Shown: positions 1 through 5,831 of the stretch, piece after piece
Numbering within the stretch: position 1 is the stretch's first letter
Layout: each line of letters begins with the position of its first letter
Assembly: GCA_016198635.1 (NCBI GenBank)
Contig: JACQIF010000050.1
Coordinates: 1-8,317, forward strand
Source: Candidatus Aenigmatarchaeota archaeon
Lineage (GTDB): Archaea; Aenigmatarchaeota; Aenigmatarchaeia; PWEA01; JACQIF01
DNA length: 8,317 bases
Reading direction: 5' to 3'
Position numbers and translations under genes: made by a program
Notes under the pieces: generated by a model
What the model was told of the DNA's origin: nothing
The model's database searches: none
What the model saw: the letters and a program-made list of their open reading frames with translations, nothing else

Positions 1-1
1 A

Positions 2-223
2 GAGAAGATAGTCCCGATTGTCGAACGCATAGATTCGCCGAGCCATACGTTTGACCTTGAGCTGCTCGTTGCCGCGCGCAAGCGCGGGCTAACGATAGCC
101 GAAGTGCCTTTTTACGTCGTTAAGACGCGTTCGCGCCTCTTGGGAGGGGATCCGAAGAAGCTGTTCCGAGCGATCGTAATATCGTTCCGCGCCTTCTACA
201 ACATAAAGAAAAAGTACGGCTAA
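2..223 (+). CDS. Glycosyltransferase family 2, C-terminal end (partial)
   Basis: An open frame enters from the left edge and ends at a TAA at 221-223, giving 73 residues without a start codon. The visible part contains FDLELLVAARKRGLTIAEVP, followed by a basic stretch, GGDPKKLFRAIVISFRAFY and a lysine-rich end. This arrangement (F-D-x-E-L, then 'A.KRG..I.EVP', then a basic segment leading into a helix) is typical of the C-terminal part of DPM/dolichol-phosphate-sugar-synthase-like GT2 enzymes, which transfer sugars from nucleotide donors to lipid carriers or glycans at the membrane. The catalytic DxD region lies outside the window, so donor and acceptor cannot be told. Its stop overlaps the stop of the convergent epimerase gene; together with the sugar-nucleotide genes beside it this suggests a surface-glycan region. 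Confidence 0.72.
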   Translation, partial: EKIVPIVERIDSPSHTFDLELLVAARKRGLTIAEVPFYVVKTRSRLLGGDPKKLFRAIVISFRAFYNIKKKYG

Positions 224-1155
224 GCGCTCCGTTTGTGGTGTTCGATGATTCGCTTGAGCGTGTCGTCAAAACTCCACTTGGCTTCCCAGTTCAGCGCCCG
301 CAGCTTCTGCGTGTCCGGTTTCTTGTTCCACGCCTCCTCGAACGTTGGCCCGTATATGGTCTTCGGGTCTATGTGAACTATCTGCGACTGCGAACCCGTA
401 AACTCCTTTATCTTCTCCGCGATCTGGTTTATAGTTGTTTCGTTCTTGTAGTTCCCTATGTTGTATATTTCGCTGCGCTCCCCGTATTTCATTATGTGCC
501 TCATCCCGTCTACGGTATCCTTCACGTAGGTGAAGCAGCGCTTCTGTTCGCCGCTGCCGAAGACAGTTATGGGTTCGCCTTTCAACGCTTGGTTGATGAA
601 GCGCGGCACGACAAACCCGTAGTCAGGATTCTGGCGCTCGCCTATTGTGTTGAAGAAGCGCACGATCCGCAACGGGTAGCTCTTGTCCCTCGCGTCGTTC
701 ACGGCCATTATCTCCCCGAGCATCTTGCCCACGCCGTATTCAAGGCGGACAGTGATGTGATGAGGGACGATCTTGTGGAAGTCCTCCCTCTGGTACTCTT
801 CTGTCGGCTGCGGCCCGTAGACCTCCGAAGAGCTGACGTACAGGATTGCTGCGTTCTGCGCAGCTGCGATGTCCAGTACGTTTCGCAAACCGTTTATTAT
901 GTCCGGTGCCATCCTGCCGGCGTATTTGAGTACGCCAGCCGGCCCTACAGGACTGGCCAAGTGGTATATCTGGTCGTACGCGTACGGCGCTTTGAACTTT
1001 GAGACGTCGGATTTGAAGAATGCGTTTATCGGCAGCTCGCTTTCGTCAGCCCGCTTGTTCACGTTGGAGTCCACGACGTCAACGGTGTGGCCCTTTAGTT
1101 CCTCCACGAGGTGGCTTCCTATGAAACCCAGGCCGCCCGTTACGAGCACCTTCAT
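220..1155 (-). CDS. Extended-SDR NAD-dependent epimerase/dehydratase (UDP-glucuronate decarboxylase/GalE-like)
   Basis: This 311-residue protein is a full-length extended short-chain dehydrogenase. It starts with the NAD-binding motif TGGLGFIG (residues 6-13), has the serine segment YVSSSEVYG (106-114) and the catalytic YxxxK as Y140/K144. The stretch from NTIGERQNPDYG through FVVPRFINQALKGEPITVFG to GEQKRCFTYVKD (169-213) resembles the substrate-binding half of UDP-glucuronate decarboxylases and UDP-glucose 4-epimerases, and the end (PDTQKLRALNWEAKWSFDDTL) is typical of that group. It should act in the cytoplasm on a nucleotide sugar; epimerisation and decarboxylation cannot be separated by eye. 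The ATG overlaps the stop of the upstream dehydrogenase-like gene as ATGA, with a GGGGTG Shine-Dalgarno-like element at 1166-1171, so the two are probably translationally coupled. A pathway from oxidised sugar nucleotide to a pentose or epimer is an inference. Confidence 0.88.
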   Translation of the reverse strand: MKVLVTGGLGFIGSHLVEELKGHTVDVVDSNVNKRADESELPINAFFKSDVSKFKAPYAYDQIYHLASPVGPAGVLKYAGRMAPDIINGLRNVLDIAAAQNAAILYVSSSEVYGPQPTEEYQREDFHKIVPHHITVRLEYGVGKMLGEIMAVNDARDKSYPLRIVRFFNTIGERQNPDYGFVVPRFINQALKGEPITVFGSGEQKRCFTYVKDTVDGMRHIMKYGERSEIYNIGNYKNETTINQIAEKIKEFTGSQSQIVHIDPKTIYGPTFEEAWNKKPDTQKLRALNWEAKWSFDDTLKRIIEHHKRSA

Positions 1156-1913
1156 TGCGCAACAGCACCCCTTGGAGCTTTTATGTGTTTCCTGTAGCGC
1201 ACGTCCACGTCCTTTGCCTTTGCGAACAGGCCGTGTTCGTCCACGAACGAGCCCAGTACTATATCCATGTCCTTCGGCAGGCAGTGGCCGCCCACGCCGT
1301 CGCGCGCCTCCTTGACGTTAATGTTCCATTTGGTGTTTATCGCGGCGCGCAATTTCTCGAAACTCACACCGTTCCTGTCGCACGCCATTCGGAGTTCTTC
1401 GGCCAGCGCAATTTCAACATACCGGACTGCGTTCTCCACGGACTTGCAAAGTGCGGCTGTGGTCTCGTCTGTCATGTGGACCATCTTGTTGAAGTCGAGG
1501 CCGCGGTGCTTGTAGATCGGCTCGTAGAACGCTTTGGCTTCGTTGCGCACGTCAGGCGCGCATCCCATCACGCGCGCTTGGTTGAAGAACTGGTGTCCCG
1601 GGTCCGTCTCGAACCACCTGTGGCTGAAGACGACTGCTTTCTTGCGCTTGTACACGTCCGTTTTCAAAAGGTCAGGCGAAATCGTGCTTTCTATTACGAC
1701 GAGCCGGTCGTCGGGTAGTTGGTTTAATACATCAGCCACTTGGTCTGTGGTCAGAACTGTTATAAAATACGCGTCAGCGTCCTTCGGGATCGCCGGTATC
1801 TCTGTCCGTTTGGGATCTTTGTCGTACCCGACGGCGTTGTAAGGCCCTTTCTTCATCTCATCGAGGAGCGGCTTTCCGAGGTTTCCGAGACCGACAATGC
1901 ATACATTCTTCAT
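1152..1913 (-). CDS. Short nucleotide-sugar (UDP-glucose/GDP-mannose) dehydrogenase-like protein without C-terminal domain
   Basis: Taking the ATG at 1911-1913, the protein has 253 residues and begins at the Rossmann strand: VCIVGLGNLG (4-13, GxGxxG) with acidic D31, which favours NAD. Further family marks are EST at 75-77, K157 and N161 in LCKSVENAVRYVEIALAEE, and the active-site segment GVGGHCLPKD (206-215) with the presumed catalytic C211. These match the N-terminal and central domains of UDP-sugar 6-dehydrogenases of the WecC/UGDH type. Family members usually have over 400 residues; this one stops about 40 residues after the catalytic cysteine and lacks the C-terminal UDP-binding domain, with no sign of a frameshift because the stop is fused to the next gene. 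An ATG at 1922 is an alternative start. A TTG at 1946 lies upstream of the transcription start predicted from the TATA box near 1957 and is unlikely. True oxidation of a UDP-sugar is uncertain. Confidence 0.8.
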   Translation of the reverse strand: MKNVCIVGLGNLGKPLLDEMKKGPYNAVGYDKDPKRTEIPAIPKDADAYFITVLTTDQVADVLNQLPDDRLVVIESTISPDLLKTDVYKRKKAVVFSHRWFETDPGHQFFNQARVMGCAPDVRNEAKAFYEPIYKHRGLDFNKMVHMTDETTAALCKSVENAVRYVEIALAEELRMACDRNGVSFEKLRAAINTKWNINVKEARDGVGGHCLPKDMDIVLGSFVDEHGLFAKAKDVDVRYRKHIKAPRGAVAQ

Positions 1914-1951
1914 TGTGACCATCAGCTTCGCGATAACACGACACAACCAAT

Positions 1952-1966
1952 CTTTATATAGCTTTT
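1952..1966 (-). promoter_or_regulatory. TATA/BRE promoter of the dehydrogenase-epimerase pair
   Basis: On the minus strand GAAAAG is followed by CTATATAAAG (1961-1952), a strong archaeal TATA box with a purine-rich BRE before it. A start about 25 bp downstream falls near 1931, leaving 9 nt before the ATG at 1922 or 18 nt before the ATG at 1913. The longer leader has room for a weak GATGGT ribosome-binding sequence. This sets the start choice for the dehydrogenase-like gene. Confidence 0.65.
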
Positions 1967-2030
1967 CGGTGCGTCGTGGTAGCGAAATATCTAATGCCTC
2001 ACTGGAAATATAGTGGTGGGCCCGCTGTGA

Positions 2031-2104
2031 TTCTCCACGAACTACGCGTCGTGCGACAGCGTATTTTTCGTAAACGGTTTTGCGCGTTTACAGGCGCAAA
2101 AAGG
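2031..2104 (-). other. tRNA intron 2, non-canonical, in the TPsiC loop (position 59/60, 74 nt)
   Basis: This intron splits the T loop TTCAAA|T. Because both flanks carry A residues, 58/59 or 57/58 fit equally, always with 74 nt. The 3' side AAT and preceding GGAG can face T54-T55-C56-A57 as an imperfect central helix of a relaxed bulge-helix-bulge. Inside, TTTTGCGC (2101-2094) pairs perfectly with GCGCAAAA (2085-2078) around an 8-nt loop. A second hairpin joins ACGAA (2071-2067) to TTCGT (2041-2037), then TACGC (2063-2059) to GCGTA (2047-2043). Removal by the archaeal splicing endonuclease would need an enzyme of broad specificity. Confidence 0.85.
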
Positions 2105-2125
2105 TTTGAACACAGGTCGCCAGCA

Positions 2126-2168
2126 TTCTGTCTTCCTAAATCATCTTGTTTCATAAGCTTAAGGAAAT
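2126..2168 (-). other. tRNA intron 1, canonical position 37/38 (43 nt)
   Basis: The intron runs from A2168 to A2126 on the minus strand. Its ends can fold as a relaxed bulge-helix-bulge: exon stem CCAGC/GCTGG; central helix TTGG/ACAG with one G-A mismatch; 3-nt bulges GGA and AAT; inner helix of TTTCCT (2167-2162) with AGGAAG (2137-2132). Cutting after the second base of each bulge gives exactly the 37/38 junction that is standard for archaeal tRNA introns. The boundaries follow from this fold and from the 7-nt anticodon loop. Confidence 0.85.
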
Positions 2169-2211
2169 CCCCAAGCTGGAATACTAGACCAAGCTATACC
2201 ACGGGCCCTTT

Positions 2212-2240
2212 GGACTGCCGCATAACGTATGCAACAGCCC
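2212..2240 (-). other. 13-bp hairpin immediately upstream of the tRNA
   Basis: On the minus strand GGGCTGTTGCATA (2240-2228) pairs with TATGCGGCAGTCC (2224-2212) over 13 consecutive positions, three of them G-U, around a 3-nt loop, and AAA separates it from the first base of the tRNA. In + strand RNA the G-U pairs would be A-C mismatches, so the structure belongs to the minus-strand transcript. The start predicted from the TATA-like element near 2268 is about 2241, so the precursor could begin with this hairpin. Confidence 0.6.
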
Positions 2241-2263
2241 TTGACGAGGACTGCGCTCAACAA

Positions 2264-2272
2264 CAATAAAAA
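2264..2272 (-). promoter_or_regulatory. Possible TATA box of the tRNA-Pro gene
   Basis: The minus strand reads TTTTTATTG here, the only A/T-rich element in a suitable place upstream of the tRNA. A start about 26 bp downstream would lie near 2241, giving a leader of roughly 33 nt for RNase P to remove. The match to the archaeal consensus is moderate. Confidence 0.4.
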
Positions 2273-2273
2273 T

Positions 2274-2308
2274 GCCTCCTCGGTCGTCTGGGAGGCCGCA
2301 CAGCGGCC
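2274..2308. repeat. Two overlapping, mutually exclusive hairpins
   Basis: GCCTCC (2274-2279) pairs with GGAGGC (2291-2296) around an 11-nt loop, and GGCCGC (2294-2299) pairs with GCGGCC (2303-2308) around ACA. The two share 2294-2296 and cannot form together. They lie between the putative start regions of the tRNA and of the gene at 2355, outside both predicted transcripts, so they could be a double-stranded protein site, a small RNA element or chance. Confidence 0.45.
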
Positions 2309-2315
2309 AATAAGC

Positions 2316-2350
2316 TTTTAATACCCCCTCTGCGTACGTTAACTACGTGA
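2316..2350 (+). promoter_or_regulatory. Promoter and ribosome-binding site of the TM-helix repeat gene
   Basis: TTTTAATA (2316-2323) is a TATA box centred about 35 bp before the ATG at 2355. The start should fall near 2345, giving a leader of about 10 nt that contains GTGA (2347-2350), complementary to the archaeal anti-Shine-Dalgarno sequence, 4 nt before the ATG. Confidence 0.55.
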
Positions 2351-2354
2351 AAAA

Positions 2355-2996
2355 ATGGCAACCGACGTACTAATAGGAATAGCAACGAACTTGTGGCTGT
2401 CCTTCTTGAGGTTCTTGCCGAACCTCGTTGGGGCAGTCATCTTGTTGGCAGTGGGCTATGTCGTCGGCAGGGCACTGGGTAGAGTTGCCTTCGAGCTTCT
2501 GACACGCGCAGGCGTGGACAAGGAGCTCAAGAAAGAGGCGCACATAAAGGCGAGCGTGTCGCACATCGCCGATGTCATAGTGCGCTGGGTAATCTACCTA
2601 GCCTTCATCAAGGCCGCTTCCACGGTCCTCCGCGTCACGGCGATAGCGGAGTTCGTGGGCAGTGTGATAGGTTTCCTACCTGGCATAATCGGAGCAGGAA
2701 CAGTAATCCTGGTCTCCTACGCCATAGGGATCTATTTCAAGGAAGAGCTTGTTGCGTCAAAGACGGCGTATTCGCGTCTGACCGGCAAGATAATATTCTT
2801 CCTTACGCTGTACCTCGGCCTCTCGGTGGCTCTGCGGATAATAAACATCCCATTGCTCATCGTCGACCAGATACTGCTGATCCTCGTGGCATCAGTGGGT
2901 CTCGGACTGGCGATAGCGCTCGGCCTTGGTCTCAAGGACGCGGTCTCCGACTTCGCGAAGGAGATGGAGTCCGAGTACAAGCCAAGACGACGCTAA
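2355..2996 (+). CDS. Small membrane protein with MscS-associated TM-helix repeats
   Basis: This 213-residue protein is mostly hydrophobic, with about five membrane segments (roughly 22-44, 70-90, 96-125, 144-162 and 167-193). The segment LPNLVGAVILLAVGYVVGRA (21-40) and the related LPGIIGAGTVILVSYAIG (108-125) are the repeated helix found before MscS channels and in small archaeal and bacterial proteins (Pfam TM_helix type). The end, SVGLGLAIALGLGLKDAVSD (180-199), is the usual glycine-rich last helix, followed by a charged tail. It lacks the beta domain and C-terminal region of a full MscS channel, so it is either a stand-alone pore-like protein or a partner of one. It has its own promoter and a T-rich end, and so is probably a single-gene unit. 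A role in membrane tension or ion flux is only suggested by family. Confidence 0.78.
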   Translation: MATDVLIGIATNLWLSFLRFLPNLVGAVILLAVGYVVGRALGRVAFELLTRAGVDKELKKEAHIKASVSHIADVIVRWVIYLAFIKAASTVLRVTAIAEFVGSVIGFLPGIIGAGTVILVSYAIGIYFKEELVASKTAYSRLTGKIIFFLTLYLGLSVALRIINIPLLIVDQILLILVASVGLGLAIALGLGLKDAVSDFAKEMESEYKPRRR

Positions 2997-2997
2997 A

Positions 2998-3012
2998 CTT
3001 TCTTTTTCTTAC
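2998..3012 (+). terminator. T-rich archaeal terminator
   Basis: Directly after the TAA at 2994-2996 the + strand has a pyrimidine run with five consecutive T residues (3003-3007) framed by further Ts. T tracts of this kind end transcription in archaea without a hairpin. A second T-rich patch follows at 3017-3025. Confidence 0.55.
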
Positions 3013-3047
3013 CCTTATTTTGATTATGTTGAGCCGTCGGGCTATGC

Positions 3048-3056
3048 TTTAAAATA
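3048..3056 (+). promoter_or_regulatory. TATA box of the surface fibre gene
   Basis: TTTAAAATA is centred about 27 bp before the ATG at 3079, so transcription should begin at or within a few bases of the start codon and the mRNA would be leaderless. There is no Shine-Dalgarno sequence, which agrees with this. Confidence 0.6.
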
Positions 3057-3078
3057 GTTATAAGCACCAATAGCGAAT

Positions 3079-4656
3079 ATGCATGCTATGAGTTGGGCAA
3101 AACCGTTGGTTGTAGTTGCGGTTGCAATACTGATTCTTCCGTCGTTCGCTCTTGCACAAGTCTCCCACCCAGCGTCCGACGTGACGCCGGGTTCGTTCGC
3201 AACGGGCGACTACCGTTTCCCAAACGGCTTCGTTTACGTCGGCGCCGGAAGCGCAGGTTTCTTCGGCGACGCGAATCGTATCGCTCTAGTCGCTCCAGAT
3301 GGAACAGTGAAGCTTAGTGCGTACAACGACCGCGTCGAAATAGGCGCAGGCGGCCTGAAGTTCGCTGACGGATCGACGATGGCGTCAGCCGCGGCGAATC
3401 TCTGGCAGTCGTCAGGGACGAACGCATACTACAACTCGGGGAACGTGGGGATTGGAGACAGCAATCCTCAAGCGGCGTTTGATATAGAAAAGGATCTCGG
3501 CGCGGCCAACGGAGAAAAGCTTCTGGCTGTAATGAGAAGGTCTTCGGGAGGTGCGGCAGGCCTTAAAATGGGTTATCTTGCCAACGGAGTGAACGACGTT
3601 GGCGGCTTCCTCCGCTCTTCTGGGCCCGGTACGTACTTGGTTCTCGGAACGGACGATACCAAAGAGGCTTTGCGAATCGCTTCTGATGGTAAAGTCAAAA
3701 TAGCAGGCCCTGTTCTAGGAGTCGGCAACGCAGTTGATGTCTTCGGAAGCAACGCGTTCAATGATAACAACGCCGTTCTCACTGCGATTGGAACAGCAAA
3801 CGGATATACAGGCACATTAGAACTCGTGCGAAAGGCCGCGAGCATCGCTTCAGGCGACGAGTTTGGCCGCCTCTCGTTCGGTTGGAATGGCAATTCCGTA
3901 GCGAGGGCACATATTCGTGGTTTCAGTGATGGTTCAGATGGGGGCGGCCTTACATTCTCCACCGCACCTGTGGGCGCTGGCGCTGCGGCTGAGCGCATGC
4001 GCATCACGAGCACAGGCAACGTCGGCATAGGGACGACGAATCCAGACTTCACAGGTTCGCATATAGAATCGCCGGGTGGGATAATGCTCTCGAATTCCGC
4101 CCCCGAACTTGTATTTGAAAGGACAGGCACAATCAACCTGCCGAATGGAGCTAATGCCATTGGACAGAAATACGGAATTGAGCTGGACAGCAATGGCAAC
4201 TTGTACATAAACGACAACTCTATTGCCAACCGGGTTGCTAACCCAGACGGTACAGCTGTCAGGCTTGCCATCAGATCACGAGATGGGAATGTAGGCATTG
4301 GCGTGAAGAACCCCGGAAACGATAGGTTGAATGTAAATGGCAATGCTGTTGTGCAGGGTACAGTCCGGTCCACCTCTGGCGGCTTCGTGTTCCCTGACGG
4401 GTCTACTCAAACAAAGGCCGCACAAGTTGTTGGTGGTATCGCAACAGGAACCACCAGCGCGGGTGGGCAGCTGACAATCGCTACAGGACTATCGTCGGTG
4501 ACAGGGTTCGCGGGTCATCGCGAACCGGCTAATACGCCTACAATAATCAACGTAGTTTCGGTGAGCGGCGGTAGCGTAACCATCTATCTCGCAAACGATC
4601 AGGGGTCAACTATAGGGAATACGGCAGTCACTATACGCTGGATTGCGACATCATAG
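3079..4656 (+). CDS. Secreted tail-fibre-like repeat protein
   Basis: This 525-residue protein starts with a signal peptide: a short basic start, a hydrophobic core VVVAVAILIL (11-20) and a likely cut after FALA (23-26). The rest is rich in Gly, Asn, Ser and Ala. GNVGIG occurs at 121-126, 313-318 and 403-408, each followed by an Asn-Pro; the second lies in AERMRITSTGNVGIGTTNP (304-322). LKFADGST (93-100) and FVFPDGST (436-443) are a second repeated motif. These motifs are widespread in phage tail fibres and in secreted bacterial and DPANN proteins, where they form beta-rich trimeric stalks. After the last DGST motif comes a beta-strand-rich C-terminal domain (about 450-525). There is no transmembrane anchor at the C-terminus, so it may be released or held by assembly with other surface proteins. 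A role in attachment is inferred. The start ATG fits the TATA spacing; the ATG at residue 4 is an alternative. Confidence 0.75.
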   Translation: MHAMSWAKPLVVVAVAILILPSFALAQVSHPASDVTPGSFATGDYRFPNGFVYVGAGSAGFFGDANRIALVAPDGTVKLSAYNDRVEIGAGGLKFADGSTMASAAANLWQSSGTNAYYNSGNVGIGDSNPQAAFDIEKDLGAANGEKLLAVMRRSSGGAAGLKMGYLANGVNDVGGFLRSSGPGTYLVLGTDDTKEALRIASDGKVKIAGPVLGVGNAVDVFGSNAFNDNNAVLTAIGTANGYTGTLELVRKAASIASGDEFGRLSFGWNGNSVARAHIRGFSDGSDGGGLTFSTAPVGAGAAAERMRITSTGNVGIGTTNPDFTGSHIESPGGIMLSNSAPELVFERTGTINLPNGANAIGQKYGIELDSNGNLYINDNSIANRVANPDGTAVRLAIRSRDGNVGIGVKNPGNDRLNVNGNAVVQGTVRSTSGGFVFPDGSTQTKAAQVVGGIATGTTSAGGQLTIATGLSSVTGFAGHREPANTPTIINVVSVSGGSVTIYLANDQGSTIGNTAVTIRWIATS

Positions 4657-4657
4657 G

Positions 4658-5797
4658 TTAGGGCGGCACAATATTCATTATCTCTCTCAGCACGACCGTC
4701 GCGTACGAACCTTTCTTGAGTTCGAAGGTAAGCTTCGCGGAGCCCTGAGACGCTGAAAACGCAATATTTGGATATATCATCGCACTGCGCAACGTTCCCT
4801 TCGCCGACAGTTCCGGGACGCGCGGGATGAAGAAGTTCTCTTCTGAAACACCCTCCGCTTCCAGAACGCCAGCCACGACCACATCAAACTCTTTCGACGA
4901 GAGGAGTGTCTTGTATCCCACCACTGGCGCAGGAAAGTTTTCTACCGAATCATTGTTCTGTAAGAACCTCGACAGTGATAGGTTGAACAGGTACGACTGG
5001 TACGCGTCTACGAACAGGCGATTCAGCCCCGCTGGCAGCGCGCGCAGCGCCTTTATGGAACCGTCGCCGTCGCTCAATACGGTGAGCAGCATGCGTTCAT
5101 AAGTGAGGCCTCGCGGGAAGTATCCGAGGGCGCTCTTGAAGTCTTTTTCTTCAGACAACCGCCTGCGCGCCTCGCGAACGTTAGCAGTTTCGCCTTCTGC
5201 GTCCAGCGTCAGATAGTTGAAGACAGCGCCGTCGAAGTCGCCTTGTATAATCTTCTTTCCTACGGCGTGTGTAATAGGCCGGTTCTGCCCGAACCTCTGC
5301 GGACCGAAGAAATTGGGAACGCCCCGCTCAGCTATCTCATCGACCAGCCCGCTCAACCGCACGTTGGTTTCTTTTTCGCCCAGCGTTATTCCTCGAATCG
5401 TGACGGTGAACCGGTTGCCGACGAGGCCGCCCAAGTGAACGCCGTCTTCGACACTCTTCGTCTTGAGAATCGCCACGCCGGGTATGTCGAGCTGTTGCAC
5501 AGACGCCTCACTGACTCCAGCGACGCTCATCCATTGTCTCGTTACAGCGTAACGGTCCTTGAGGCCGGCGTAAGCGATGGCACGCCTGTTCACGCGCAGC
5601 GCACGGGATATCTTTTGTATTGTCTCGAACGTATCGAGCCCACGTTTCTCCACGAGGAACGCAACGTATCCCTTGCCCGCAGGTATTTCGTCCGCGACCT
5701 CTTCCACGACAAAGTCCTCGAGCTTCTGTTTGATTGCGCCCCCTATGCCTGCAGAACGCGTCCAGTGCAGCAAGATGCCAAAGTATGAGTCGTCCAT
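4658..5797 (-). CDS. truD: tRNA pseudouridine(13) synthase TruD
   Basis: TruD converts uridine 13 of certain tRNAs to pseudouridine in the cytoplasm. The 379-residue protein shows the family marks in order: EDFVVEEV (27-34) near the start, the catalytic segment YAGLKDRYAVTRQ (76-88) with D81 as the presumed nucleophile, NFFGPQRFG (162-170), AYQSYLFN (265-272) and the C-terminal FELKKGSYATVVLREIM (358-374). The length is near that of archaeal relatives, so both the catalytic and the inserted TRUD domain should be present. The ATG lies 24 bp from a TATA box, so the mRNA is probably leaderless. Its stop is 1 bp from the stop of the convergent fibre gene. Its neighbour pth2 also acts on tRNA, but each has its own promoter. 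Archaeal TruD may also modify other tRNA positions; the substrate here is unknown. Confidence 0.95.
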   Translation of the reverse strand: MDDSYFGILLHWTRSAGIGGAIKQKLEDFVVEEVADEIPAGKGYVAFLVEKRGLDTFETIQKISRALRVNRRAIAYAGLKDRYAVTRQWMSVAGVSEASVQQLDIPGVAILKTKSVEDGVHLGGLVGNRFTVTIRGITLGEKETNVRLSGLVDEIAERGVPNFFGPQRFGQNRPITHAVGKKIIQGDFDGAVFNYLTLDAEGETANVREARRRLSEEKDFKSALGYFPRGLTYERMLLTVLSDGDGSIKALRALPAGLNRLFVDAYQSYLFNLSLSRFLQNNDSVENFPAPVVGYKTLLSSKEFDVVVAGVLEAEGVSEENFFIPRVPELSAKGTLRSAMIYPNIAFSASQGSAKLTFELKKGSYATVVLREIMNIVPP

Positions 5798-5817
5798 AAT
5801 GGAAGTACGGGCGTTAG

Positions 5818-5825
5818 ATTTATAA
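5818..5825 (-). promoter_or_regulatory. TATA box of truD
   Basis: The minus strand reads TTATAAAT, centred 24-25 bp before the truD ATG, inside the 34-bp spacer after the pth2 stop. The predicted start coincides with the ATG, implying a leaderless mRNA. Confidence 0.65.
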
Positions 5826-5831
5826 CTCCAA

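Larger units (their letters stand above)
2014..2208 (-). tRNA. trnP: tRNA-Pro(GGG) with two introns, CCA encoded
   Basis: Read on the minus strand, GGGCCCG (2208-2202) pairs perfectly with CGGGCCC (2024-2018), followed by discriminator A and an encoded CCA (2016-2014). T8 and G9 precede a D arm GTAT/GTAT (two G-T pairs) with an 11-nt loop containing A14, G15, G18G19 and A21. The anticodon stem CCAGC (2179-2175) pairs with GCTGG (2124-2120); the loop reads TTGGGG then, after a 43-nt intron, T, giving anticodon GGG with G37. A 4-nt variable region ends in C48, partner of G15. The T stem CTGTG (2115-2111) pairs with CACAG (2029-2025), and the loop TTCAAA is completed by T after a second, 74-nt intron. 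The spliced RNA is 75 nt plus CCA, with all tertiary-contact bases present (T8-A14, G15-C48, G18G19-T55C56, T54-A58). It reads proline codons CCC/CCU. The match of five separate stems makes chance very unlikely. Confidence 0.93.

Noticed and set aside
235..1002. A 255-codon open frame on the + strand
   Set aside because: It is antisense to the epimerase, whose motifs are complete, and is rich in Arg and Val without recognisable motifs.
1914..1946. TTG-initiated extension of the dehydrogenase-like protein
   Set aside because: The TATA box near 1957 predicts transcription starting near 1931, so the TTG at 1946 would not be in the mRNA; the Rossmann strand begins naturally at the ATG at 1913.
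2018..2115. A + strand tRNA beginning at GGGCCCG (2018), or a minus-strand tRNA with a contiguous T arm at 2115-2100
   Set aside because: On + there is no T8 or D-loop GG, and on - the contiguous T stem does not pair; both fragments are explained by the two-intron tRNA on the minus strand.
1976..2269. A 97-codon open frame on the + strand starting with GTG
   Set aside because: It runs antisense through the tRNA-Pro exons and introns, its residues show no domain or consistent hydrophobic pattern, and no promoter precedes it.
3573..4373. A 266-codon open frame on the minus strand
   Set aside because: It is the mirror of the fibre gene; its proline- and serine-rich composition comes from the Gly/Asn/Ser codons on the other strand.
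5243..5788. A 181-codon open frame on the + strand
   Set aside because: It is antisense to truD, which has every expected motif.
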